The translations under genes and the position numbers were made by a program. A DNA stretch of 38,729 bases from Candidatus Poribacteria bacterium (GTDB lineage Bacteria > Poribacteria > WGA-4E > WGA-3G). Below the pieces are notes generated by a model. That model worked only from the letters and a program-made list of their open reading frames with translations, was not told the DNA's origin and did not search any database. Of this stretch, positions 23,281 to 31,028 are shown piece after piece. The DNA is taken from positions 1 to 38,729 of the forward strand of contig JAGFCB010000126.1 in the NCBI GenBank assembly GCA_022394775.1, given 5' to 3'. Numbering within the stretch: position 1 is the first letter of the stretch; every line of letters begins with the position of its first letter.

Positions 23281-23394
23281 CTCTTTGTGAGTTAAAACGC
23301 GTGCCCTGTTATTCAAGGGTTGGAAACCGACCCTAACGTCGGGTCTCGCACAGCACATTAATTGGCTTTACTTTTGATATGAGGAGATTTAATT

Positions 23395-24186
23395 ATGCGT
23401 TTAGTTATGTATGTACTCACTGTTGCCTTACTCATAATGGGCAGCACGATCACCACACACGGTGCCGTTAATGACGACGGTTTGATCCTTTACTTCAGCT
23501 TTGATGCAGCAAAAGGCGGAAAGATAATAGATGAAAGCGGCGGTGGAAATGATGGCGACATAGTTGATGGCGCGAAAATTGCCACCGATGAAGTCGTTCA
23601 CGGCAAAGGCGCGATATTATTCGATGAAGGTGGGGACAGTGTGACTGTCGATTCCTTCAAAGAATTAGAAGATTATCAGGATAACTCTTTTCTCTTCTGG
23701 GTCAACTTCACTAAGGCGAACTCCGGCGGCTGGGATCAAATCATCGCGAAAAAGGCACCCGGCTCTGACCGTTCACCCGGTATCTGGACCTGTAACCGCG
23801 TGCCGCTCCACATCCACTACCGATTTAACCCCGGTAACCAAGGCACACACTGTGCAGGGCCTGATGGCGAAGACGATACGTTTGAAATCGGCGAATGGTA
23901 TCATATCGCAGGTGTTAAAGAAGGTGCTAAGTTGACGTTCTATGTCAATGGCGAAAACGTAGCGGAACCCGGTGTCCCGAAAGATCACGCGCAGGGCGCA
24001 GAAAAACTCTATATCGGTAAAACCGGTTATAACGCAGCGAAGTTCTACCTCGACGACCTCTATGTCTACGATAGGGCAGTGGATGCCGACGAGGTTGAAG
24101 ATATTATGGACGGCAAACTCCTCCCTGTCGAACCCGCGGACAAACTCGCTACGACATGGGGACAAGTGAAGAAACGTCGTGATTAA
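23395..24186 (+). CDS. secreted LamG / concanavalin A-like lectin-domain protein 2
   Basis: A 263-residue paralogue of the preceding protein, with the same signal peptide pattern (MRLVMYVLTVALLIMGSTIT then THG), the same LamG core (LILYFSFDAAKGGKIID, WDQIIAKKAPGSDRSPGIWT, WYHIAGVKEGAKLTFYVNGE, KFYLDDLYVYDRAVDADEV) and the tail KLATTWGQVKKRRD. Two Cys positions in the central loop (WTCNR and a second Cys about 28 residues later) are kept in both, suggesting a disulfide. The start ATG 23395 has GAGGAGA upstream. Promoter and 3' hairpin are duplicated with the gene, so the whole transcription unit was copied. Confidence 0.88.
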   Translation: MRLVMYVLTVALLIMGSTITTHGAVNDDGLILYFSFDAAKGGKIIDESGGGNDGDIVDGAKIATDEVVHGKGAILFDEGGDSVTVDSFKELEDYQDNSFLFWVNFTKANSGGWDQIIAKKAPGSDRSPGIWTCNRVPLHIHYRFNPGNQGTHCAGPDGEDDTFEIGEWYHIAGVKEGAKLTFYVNGENVAEPGVPKDHAQGAEKLYIGKTGYNAAKFYLDDLYVYDRAVDADEVEDIMDGKLLPVEPADKLATTWGQVKKRRD

Positions 24187-24204
24187 TTTCACTCCCTGAA
24201 CCGG

Positions 24205-24227
24205 TGGGACGGTTTCATGCCGTCCCA
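24205..24227 (+). terminator. hairpin after LamG gene 2
   Basis: TGGGACGG (24205-24212), a seven-base loop around TTTCATG, and CCGTCCCA (24220-24227); counterpart of the hairpin at 23121-23143, followed by a T/C-rich stretch. It lies between the LamG stop and the TPR gene start. Confidence 0.5.
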
Positions 24228-24248
24228 TATTCCTCTTCTCATCAATGC

Positions 24249-25595
24249 ATGTCTACGCCTCGATGCTATCTACTCCCCATAGTCAAAACCATTACGCTTT
24301 CTTTTACCCTGCTTGTGCTGCCGCCATTGGCGGGGTGGTGCGATGCTGAACAGGAAATTAACATCCGGTTTGAACGCGGTGTCCGCTACCTTGACGCAGA
24401 GCAATACGATCTGGCACTCTCCGAATTTCAAGCCATCGCAAAAGAATACGCTACCTCAGCAGACATTGGGAGTCTTGCCCATTACTACATTGGTATTGTC
24501 TACCAAGAACTTAATAATCTGACTGAGGCTGTATCCGCATACCAGAAAGCATTGGCACGCAAAGCGTCGCAGGAGGTGCACGGGAATGCGTGCCTTCATT
24601 TAGGCATCGTCTATAAAGCACAAGGTAAATTAGCACTTGCTGAAGACCACCTCAAACAAGCACTCGTCCTGTTGGCTGAATCTGCCGAAGCGCATATTCA
24701 TCTTGGTGATGTGTATATGCTCCAACGTAGGTTCAATGCCGCTGAAAAGGCTTACCGAGAAGGTATCCGTTTGAACCCAAACCATACGGAATCTTACTAT
24801 GGATTGGGGCGGGTGGCGGAGATGCAGAATCGTCTCCGGCAGGCTATGAAATATTACGATGCAGCACTCGTGCGAAACCGGTATTCATCGCAAGCACATT
24901 ACAGGCGCGCACTTACGTATCAAAAACTTGGGGATAAAGAGAAATCCGAAACCGCTATGGCGCAATTTCAACGTTTAAAGACTTATGAGGATCAGATGCA
25001 CCGATTTCGAGAGGCGATTTATACAAATCCTAACCTGCCGGTGCTATATATCAAACTCGGTGAACTTCATGAGGCTTATGACAACTTAGCAGAAGCAGCA
25101 CAAATTTATGAAGCTGCCATGCAGGTACACCCGTCCTATCTGCCAGCACACCTTCACCTCGGTGAGGTATTTATCCGGCAACGTGCGCTTGAAAAAGCAG
25201 TACGCCTGTATGAAAAGACTGCCGAAATCGCACCTGATAACGCACAGATCCAAATAAAGTTAGGGGTTATCTATATCAACCAACGCCAATTTGATCCAGC
25301 AATTGCCGCGTTCCAGCGCGCGATTACTGTTGATAACACGGCAGCGGAGGCGTATAACAATCTCGCGCGTCTCTATGCTGGGCTCGGTAAAGAGATGCAA
25401 CAGGCGACGCACTTGGCACAGCAGGCGGTCGCTTTGGTACCGACAGCGAAACATTACGACACACTCGCATACACCTACTTCCGCAATGCGCAATACGCAC
25501 AGGCTTTGGACGCTATTAATCAAGCCATCGCATTAGCACCGGATGTAGATGCATACAATAAACTACGCTCAAAAATTCAAAAGGAGAAAAAATGA
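24249..25595 (+). CDS. secreted tetratricopeptide-repeat protein
   Basis: About 448 residues from ATG 24249 (MSTPRCYLL). Residues 1-32 look like a signal peptide (ITLSFTLLVLPPLAGWCDA). Most of the rest is a run of about ten TPR units, for example AHYYIGIVYQELNNLTEAVSA, YYGLGRVAEMQNRLRQAM, AYNNLARLYAGLGKE and DTLAYTYFRNAQYAQAL. TPRs bind partner proteins, and no enzymatic domain is seen. An in-frame GTG at 24204 is rejected because it lies in the LamG hairpin and would destroy the signal peptide. The stop overlaps the start of the sugar isomerase gene as ATGA, so the two are translationally coupled. Confidence 0.88.
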   Translation: MSTPRCYLLPIVKTITLSFTLLVLPPLAGWCDAEQEINIRFERGVRYLDAEQYDLALSEFQAIAKEYATSADIGSLAHYYIGIVYQELNNLTEAVSAYQKALARKASQEVHGNACLHLGIVYKAQGKLALAEDHLKQALVLLAESAEAHIHLGDVYMLQRRFNAAEKAYREGIRLNPNHTESYYGLGRVAEMQNRLRQAMKYYDAALVRNRYSSQAHYRRALTYQKLGDKEKSETAMAQFQRLKTYEDQMHRFREAIYTNPNLPVLYIKLGELHEAYDNLAEAAQIYEAAMQVHPSYLPAHLHLGEVFIRQRALEKAVRLYEKTAEIAPDNAQIQIKLGVIYINQRQFDPAIAAFQRAITVDNTAAEAYNNLARLYAGLGKEMQQATHLAQQAVALVPTAKHYDTLAYTYFRNAQYAQALDAINQAIALAPDVDAYNKLRSKIQKEKK

Positions 25596-26380
25596 AAAAA
25601 GGGATCTGTATTGGATCATTACCGGGCAGTTCAACTGAAGCACGCTTTAAACTGGCGAAAGAAGCCGGGTTTGACGGCGTTGAAATCGGCACGCTTGGAA
25701 ATGACGATGACCGACTTCAGACAAAAGAGATCGCCACACAACACGGGTTAGAAGTTTTCAGTGTGATGAATAGCAAACACTGGGCATGTCCACTCTCCGA
25801 TGCAGATGCCGCGGTTCGGGCTGAATCGCGCGATGGAATGCTTGATTCAATAGCAACTGCATCGGCTGTGGGGGCGGATGCTGTATTGCTCGTGCCTGCT
25901 GTTGTTAATGATAACACCTCTTATGAAGACGCATATCAACGTTCACAAGCGGAAATTCGTAAACTGATTCCAGCCGCAAAAGAGAACGGGCTTACAATCG
26001 CTCTTGAGAACGTTTGGAACAAATTTCTGCTAAGTCCCATAGAATTCTGTCGTTATCTTGATGAGTTTGACAGTGAGACGATAACAGCCTATTTCGATGT
26101 AGGCAACATTGTACTGTACGGATATCCACAACACTGGATTCGGTCTTTGGGGAATCGCATCTCTAAAGTGCATGTCAAAGGGTTCAACGCAAATGAGAGT
26201 CGCTTCACCTACCTGATTGAGGACTGCACCATTGATTGGAACGCTGTCATGTCAGCGTTGGAAGAAATCGGGTACGACGACTACATGACAGCAGAACTTC
26301 CTGTTGATGGGGACGACCCGGAAGGCAGGGTACATAGCATTAGCAGTGATATGGACAAAATTATCGCGGGGAATGTGTAA
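25592..26380 (+). CDS. sugar phosphate isomerase/epimerase family TIM-barrel protein
   Basis: A 262-residue xylose-isomerase-like TIM barrel. Family marks: KLAKEAGFDGVEIGTLGN at the second strand, then VGADAVLLVPAVV, the metal-binding Glu in TIALENVWNKFLLSP near residue 146, the Asp in AYFDVGNIVLYGYP, the His in SKVHVKGFN and the final Glu in YMTAELPVD. These resemble L-ribulose-5-phosphate or hexulose 3-epimerases, but the substrate is not determined. GGAG at about 25582 precedes ATG 25592. Coupling to a secreted TPR protein is odd for a cytoplasmic enzyme. Confidence 0.9.
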   Translation: MKKGICIGSLPGSSTEARFKLAKEAGFDGVEIGTLGNDDDRLQTKEIATQHGLEVFSVMNSKHWACPLSDADAAVRAESRDGMLDSIATASAVGADAVLLVPAVVNDNTSYEDAYQRSQAEIRKLIPAAKENGLTIALENVWNKFLLSPIEFCRYLDEFDSETITAYFDVGNIVLYGYPQHWIRSLGNRISKVHVKGFNANESRFTYLIEDCTIDWNAVMSALEEIGYDDYMTAELPVDGDDPEGRVHSISSDMDKIIAGNV

Positions 26381-26406
26381 TATTATAACCCAACTTTTCA
26401 CCTGTA

Positions 26407-26461
26407 GCACAAACTTCCGAGTTTGTGCCAGTCTGAATGCCTGTTACAGGCATTCAGACTG
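26407..26461. repeat. two adjacent perfect hairpins
   Basis: Hairpin 1: GCACAAACT-tccg-AGTTTGTGC (26407-26428). Hairpin 2, directly after it: CAGTCTGAATGCCTG-tta-CAGGCATTCAGACTG (26429-26461), a perfect 15-bp stem followed by TTTG. They lie 27 bp after the isomerase stop and could terminate its transcript; the abutting perfect palindromes also look like a mobile repeat. Confidence 0.6.
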
Positions 26462-26528
26462 TTTGAGTGTGCCCAATTAATTGTAAGTTTTACTATAGAT
26501 TAAGTCAGCAATAATCTTGTCAGCAGTG

Positions 26529-26561
26529 TATAGGGACGAGACAAGGCAGTCTCGCCCTATA
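26529..26561. repeat. bulged palindrome TATAGGG-a-CGAGAC
   Basis: TATAGGG-a-CGAGAC (26529-26542), loop AAGGCA, GTCTCG-CCCTATA (26549-26561): a 13-bp stem with one bulged A, 38 bp upstream of nagB. It is a probable dispersed repeat or leader structure. Confidence 0.55.
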
Positions 26562-26599
26562 ATCATGTAGCATATTTGGAACGAGGATCTAAGAAATAA

Positions 26600-27391
26600 A
26601 TGGAAATTATTATTCAACCGACTTATAAGAAGCTCGCGGAGGTTGCGGCTAAAATCGTCCGAGACGCGCTCTTAAAAAAAACGGACCTCGTTTTGGGACT
26701 CGCTACTGGCAGTACACCGATCGGTGTTTATGAAGCCTTAGTCCGGATGCATAAAACAGACGGACTCGATTTCTCAGAGGTAACCACCTTCAACTTAGAC
26801 GAGTACGTCGGGATTCCACCAAATCATCCATATAGTTACCACACCTTTATGGAAACCCATCTTTTTAATGCTATTAACATTCCAGCAGAGAATTGCCATA
26901 TTCCCCAGAGTACAACGGTCGGACATGAGGAATTCTGTGAGCAGTACGAAGCGGCGATTGTGGATGCTGGCGGCATTGACATTCAAGTACTCGGCATCGG
27001 AAAAGACGGGCATATCGGTTTTAACGAGCCGAGCTCTTCGCTTGGCTCTCGGACTCGGATTAAAACACTGACGCAAAGCACCCTTGAGGCGAACGCACCA
27101 CATTTCGGCAGCACTATTGATGATGTCCCGAAAATGGCGATTACCATGGGGGTCGGCACAATCATGGACGCGAAACGGTGTCTACTCTTGGCGAGTGGTG
27201 AATCAAAAGCGGGAGCGATTGTAAATGCTGTTGAAGGACCAATTACAGCAGAGGTGCCCGCATCGGTGTTGCAGATGCATCCACAAACGGTTGTCATCAT
27301 TGACGAAGCGGCGGCTTCGCAACTCAAACGCGTAGACTATTACAAACAAGTTTATGCGAATAAACAGGAATTGTTATCTCAAGACTATTAA
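26600..27391 (+). CDS. nagB: glucosamine-6-phosphate deaminase
   Basis: A 263-residue enzyme that converts glucosamine-6-phosphate to fructose-6-phosphate and ammonia in amino-sugar catabolism. Diagnostic segments: LVLGLATGSTPIGVYEAL near residue 33, VTTFNLDEYVGIPPNHPYSY with the catalytic Asp near residue 72, and QVLGIGKDGHIGFNEP near residue 130 with catalytic Asp, His and Glu. It ends with the usual ASVLQMHPQTVVIID. ATG 26600 has GAGG 13 bases upstream. It converges with the sigma-54 activator gene with only five bases between their stops. The substrate may arise from glycans bound by the nearby secreted proteins (inference). Confidence 0.96.
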   Translation: MEIIIQPTYKKLAEVAAKIVRDALLKKTDLVLGLATGSTPIGVYEALVRMHKTDGLDFSEVTTFNLDEYVGIPPNHPYSYHTFMETHLFNAINIPAENCHIPQSTTVGHEEFCEQYEAAIVDAGGIDIQVLGIGKDGHIGFNEPSSSLGSRTRIKTLTQSTLEANAPHFGSTIDDVPKMAITMGVGTIMDAKRCLLLASGESKAGAIVNAVEGPITAEVPASVLQMHPQTVVIIDEAAASQLKRVDYYKQVYANKQELLSQDY

Positions 27392-27396
27392 AATCT

Positions 27397-28842
27397 CTAT
27401 ACTTCTTCTCCGTCAAACAAACCGTATTCTTTCACTTTCCTTTGGATTGTCCGACGACTCACCTTGAGTATTTCCGCTGCTTTGGCTTTGTTATTACCCA
27501 CAGACGCAAGGGTCGCACGCAGGGCTTCTCGGTTAATTTCATCGAGGGACATACCGACTTCTACATCTAAATGGTGTTTATCCGCTATTGTATGAACTGG
27601 CTTCCAAACATCTGGGACAGAAGGAAGGTTTGAAAATGCGATGCCAGTTGCTTTGAGGATGCGTTCTGGTAAGTCAATTTGTTGGATTGTCGATTGGGTG
27701 GACGTTACAACAATACCTTCGATGCAATTCTTCAATTCGCGCACATTCCCGGGCCACTCGTATTTCATCAACGTTCTAATTGCCTCTGGGGCGAGCGTTA
27801 TCAGAGGTTTTCCATTTTGTTGGCAAAACTCTTCAAGAAAATCCTTTACAAGCAACGGGACGTCTTCAATGCGTTCTTGGAGCGTAGGGAGATTAATAGG
27901 GACCACGTTGAGCCGGTCGTAGAGATCGGGAAGGAATTCCCGTCTTTGGGATGCACCTTCCAAATCGTGGTTTGTCGCACACACGACGCGGACATCCACC
28001 TGAATAGTTTTATCGCCTCCAACCCGTTCAAATTCGCGTTCTTCAAGAACACGCAAAAGACGGGCTTGGTTGGACAAACTCAGTTGTGAAACTTCGTCAA
28101 GAAAGAGAGTCCCGCCGTGTGAGAGTTCAAATCTCCCTTTGCGCTGATAATACGCGCCACTAAACGCGCCCCGTTCATGCCCGAAAAGTTCGGATTCTGC
28201 AAGGTTTTCGTTGAGTGTCGCACAATTAAAGGCGATGAGGGGACCGCGACGCAAACTCCGATAGTGAATCGCACGGGCGACCAACTCTTTACCCGTCCCG
28301 CGCGCACCGTGAATCATTACAGTCGCTTTTGTTGGAGCGATCTGGGTAATCATGTCGCGGATTTTGATGATTTGCGGCGAATTCCCTGTCAGCCGGCGTA
28401 AGCCTTCCTTCTCATCGATTTGTGATTGAAGTTGTCGGTTCTCAAAAGCGAGGCGTTGGTTTTCCAGAGTTCTGTGTAGCAAGGCTTCCAGATGCACTGG
28501 GTTAACCGGCTTCGGCAGGAAATAGGTGTCTTTGTAGGCGAGCATCGCTTTGATTCCGATATCGGTCTCTAAAATATTGGGTTCTGTAATAAAAATTATG
28601 CCGACATCCGGGTGATGTTGTGTTGCTGCATCTAACAGGGATAATCCATCAATCCGTTCTGCTTTCAACTGTGCGATTAGAATATCGATTTTTAAGTGCT
28701 CAATCTGATGAAACGCCTGATACATATTGCCCGTGACAACGAGGCGAATTCCCTTGGCTGCAAGCGTTTCGCAGACAAGCTCACGTTCAAACCGATCGGC
28801 ATCAACAATAAGTACTGTTTTTTGTGCGTTCATTGTGTTCAT
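27397..28842 (-). CDS. sigma-54-dependent transcriptional activator with degenerate receiver domain
   Basis: About 481 residues from ATG 28842 (MNTMNAQKTVLIV). Domains: receiver (1-125), AAA+ (about 150-370) and Fis-type helix-turn-helix (430-480, EILKVSRRTIQRKVKEYG). The AAA+ domain has Walker A GARGTGKE, the sigma-54 contact loop as GAFSGA rather than GAFTGA, Walker B GGTLFLDEVS and the arginine finger region ending PGNVRELKN. In the receiver the phosphoacceptor position (D-x4-D motif) reads DILIAQ, so the Asp is Gln, while Thr (FITEP) and Lys (LPKPV) are kept. It therefore probably cannot be phosphorylated normally. No histidine kinase lies nearby. An upstream in-frame TTG at 28884 is rejected. 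Confidence 0.92.
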   Translation of the reverse strand: MNTMNAQKTVLIVDADRFERELVCETLAAKGIRLVVTGNMYQAFHQIEHLKIDILIAQLKAERIDGLSLLDAATQHHPDVGIIFITEPNILETDIGIKAMLAYKDTYFLPKPVNPVHLEALLHRTLENQRLAFENRQLQSQIDEKEGLRRLTGNSPQIIKIRDMITQIAPTKATVMIHGARGTGKELVARAIHYRSLRRGPLIAFNCATLNENLAESELFGHERGAFSGAYYQRKGRFELSHGGTLFLDEVSQLSLSNQARLLRVLEEREFERVGGDKTIQVDVRVVCATNHDLEGASQRREFLPDLYDRLNVVPINLPTLQERIEDVPLLVKDFLEEFCQQNGKPLITLAPEAIRTLMKYEWPGNVRELKNCIEGIVVTSTQSTIQQIDLPERILKATGIAFSNLPSVPDVWKPVHTIADKHHLDVEVGMSLDEINREALRATLASVGNNKAKAAEILKVSRRTIQRKVKEYGLFDGEEV

Positions 28843-29323
28843 AGTAGAAGCATTTTCCAATCGCTTATAGTAAACTTCGCTCAAATATCCATTATCCTCT
28901 TCTCATGGTAAATTTACTACTACCTATACAACGAGAGTTTGGTGTAAGAGATACGAAGTGCCTATGTGGATATCTACGCTTTTTTAGTTTTATACCCCTG
29001 ATTCATCTCGGACAAACCTTGCTAATGAAAGCACGTCTGTGGAGTGTCCTTTGTCACTGTATCAGTACCGTCTCACATTTTGCTATGACCCGCAGGGCTA
29101 TTTAGTTCTCGGTTTTTTCGTCCAATTTTGGACACCCCAGGCCCCGCAGGTGCGGTTTGGAACCGCACCAGGCTTAAAAAAGAAAATCCGGTAATTTATC
29201 TAAAACTAAATAGTCCTGCTATGCCCCGAAAAAAGTATTGTTTTAAATTAAAAATTTAGGTAAACTATAGCATTATTGTAGGCAACATAATGAATCTTTG
29301 TTCACATTTTTCGGAGGAATTGA
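28843..29323. other. intergenic region with the short copy of the dispersed repeat
   Basis: 480 bp between divergent genes, no credible ORF. Positions 29124-29216 match the repeat at 21187-21300 (AATTTTGGACAC, palindrome arms GGTGCGGTT/AACCGCACC at 29149-29169, then TCCGGTAATTTATCTAAAAC). The rest shows nothing recognisable; GGAGGA at 29311-29316 is the ribosome-binding site of the next gene. Confidence 0.65.
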
Positions 29324-29962
29324 ATGGAAAAACAACTCAGCACGCTGTATAGACTCGGTGGTCTTACTGGTATTTTGAGCGGGCTTCTCATGGTAGTGTC
29401 CAGTATTTGGTTTATTTTTGGTGTATCATCTATCGGTTCAGATCCATCAGCGGAACAGTTTGGAAAGATCGGGATTTTTCATGGAATCGGGGTTGTCACA
29501 ATTATTTTGCTCGTGCCGACGCTATTAGCCAGCTATGGTTTGCTCTCTTCAGAAGCACCCGCACGTAGTGCCTTAGGGGCAAGTATTGCTCTCCTGTGGC
29601 TTGTTATAGAACTGATAGCTCACTGTTCACAAACTGCTCCAATCAACGCTCTCTCGGAATTAGCAGGTGAATCCACTACCGCTGCTATTGGTACACCGTT
29701 CTATGCACTCTGGGTAGAGTGGGGGGAAGCACTCTTTATGACCAGTGCCTTCCTGTGTGCGTTGCTAGCACTCTGTTACGGTTCAGCACTTTATACATGG
29801 GGAAACCCAGTTGCGGGGTATCTATTCTTTATTGCGATAATAGCCTTTCCCGCCGGCATTTTCCTAAACCTTGATGTGCAATTGCATGTGATAATCCGGG
29901 GCATAGCGTTTCTATTTCTTGGCGGTGTACTCATACAAGCTCCCGATGACGAAGAAATATAA
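29324..29962 (+). CDS. six-helix membrane protein, DUF4386-like
   Basis: A 212-residue integral membrane protein with about six hydrophobic helices (residues 10-32, 50-70, 82-102, 130-152, 160-180 and 184-203). The N-terminus MEKQLSTLYRLGGLTGILSGLLM resembles DUF4386-type proteins, where an amphipathic start precedes helix 1. The function is unknown. GGAGGA seven bases before ATG 29324 gives strong translation. It stands alone: the NtrC-like gene is divergent upstream and the acidic-tail gene is convergent downstream. Confidence 0.75.
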   Translation: MEKQLSTLYRLGGLTGILSGLLMVVSSIWFIFGVSSIGSDPSAEQFGKIGIFHGIGVVTIILLVPTLLASYGLLSSEAPARSALGASIALLWLVIELIAHCSQTAPINALSELAGESTTAAIGTPFYALWVEWGEALFMTSAFLCALLALCYGSALYTWGNPVAGYLFFIAIIAFPAGIFLNLDVQLHVIIRGIAFLFLGGVLIQAPDDEEI

Positions 29963-30079
29963 CGAACACTCGAACGTAAGATGCCAAATCTACGGGCAGC
30001 GACTGACGTGCCATGATAGGTCAATTTAGTGCTTCTGCAACCTCAATTTTCCATTCTAAGACTCTAACAGAAATTGACG

Positions 30080-30856
30080 CTATGTGTCGTCTTCATTTAG
30101 CAATCTTTCTAATTCTGCCAAGATATCTTCTTCGTCTCCCTCCACCTCTTCTGTCTCGGTCGTCTCAGTCGTCTCGGTATCCAGATCGGAGCGGAATTCT
30201 ATAAGGTTGCTAAGATAACGTTCACGCGTTATATTTTCTGCCTCGCCGTGTTCCTCACGTAGACATTCACCACAGAATTCTCCAATCTGTTGAATGCCGG
30301 TATCGATATGCTGTAACGCTGTCTCGGCATCATTTTCCTGTAGACTCAATTCCGCGTTGGCGATGCTGTGCATCATGAGCATATAGCCTTTGTACTGATA
30401 ACTCTGCCAAGCAATTTCAGATGGCGCGCATTCGCGTGCCAAATTTGTTACAGCGATATTGGCAGCTGTATCGCGTTGAACATCTTGCCACCGTTTAATG
30501 CCTGCGAAGAGGAGATAACGCGTATATCGATGGAAAGATTCCTCAAAGAGAATATCCCATTCTTCTGACGCCAACTCGAACCCTTCACGCGTGTCGTGCT
30601 GTTCTTCATATTCCCGCAACTTTGCAAAGAAATAGTCGTAATAGGAATCCACGCCGTGTGGACGCATGCCGTCAGGCCGACCGGTTGCATAGATGCGTGA
30701 GATAGTGAAAGCATTGGGCTGCACAACGACAACCTCCCGACCATCTTCAATCTGCAGGACGCTCACCGGGCGATCCACATCAAGATTAACCATCTCAAGG
30801 ATCCGATCGAAGGTTTGAACCCAACGGGTGTTTCTCTGTATAGAATCGTTCGCCAT
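30080..30856 (-). CDS. conserved-looking hypothetical protein with acidic C-terminal tail
   Basis: A 258-residue soluble, mostly helical protein. I do not recognise the family. The N-terminal third has beta-like segments (VSVLQIEDGREVVVVQPN), residues 100-190 are helical with many aromatic residues, and a conserved-looking FCGECLREEHGEAENITRERYLSNL with two Cys follows near residue 195. The last 35 residues are very acidic, with a TETTETTETEE run. It lies 172 bp downstream of carB on the same strand and may be read through from the pyr operon, though A/T repeats and a long gap separate them. Confidence 0.75.
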   Translation of the reverse strand: MANDSIQRNTRWVQTFDRILEMVNLDVDRPVSVLQIEDGREVVVVQPNAFTISRIYATGRPDGMRPHGVDSYYDYFFAKLREYEEQHDTREGFELASEEWDILFEESFHRYTRYLLFAGIKRWQDVQRDTAANIAVTNLARECAPSEIAWQSYQYKGYMLMMHSIANAELSLQENDAETALQHIDTGIQQIGEFCGECLREEHGEAENITRERYLSNLIEFRSDLDTETTETTETEEVEGDEEDILAELERLLNEDDT

Positions 30857-30876
30857 TTTTTTTACCTTTTTTTAAT

Positions 30877-31025
30877 AGTTATAAGTTATAAGTTATAAGT
30901 CTGGTTTCTGATGTGTTATCATCTCTTTGTAATGGTGGTTACCGAATTGAAGCACCGACGGTTACCAAAAAATATTGGACAACCGGAAACCTCTTAACTA
31001 AAAACTTATAACTAAAAACTAAAAA
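30877..31025. repeat. A/T heptamer repeats between carB and the hypothetical gene
   Basis: AGTTATA is repeated three times in tandem at 30877-30897, and ACTAAAA-type units recur at 30997-31025, with ACTTATA in the opposite sense between. These short tandem repeats flank about 100 bp without a gene. Confidence 0.55.
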
Positions 31026-31028
31026 CTA

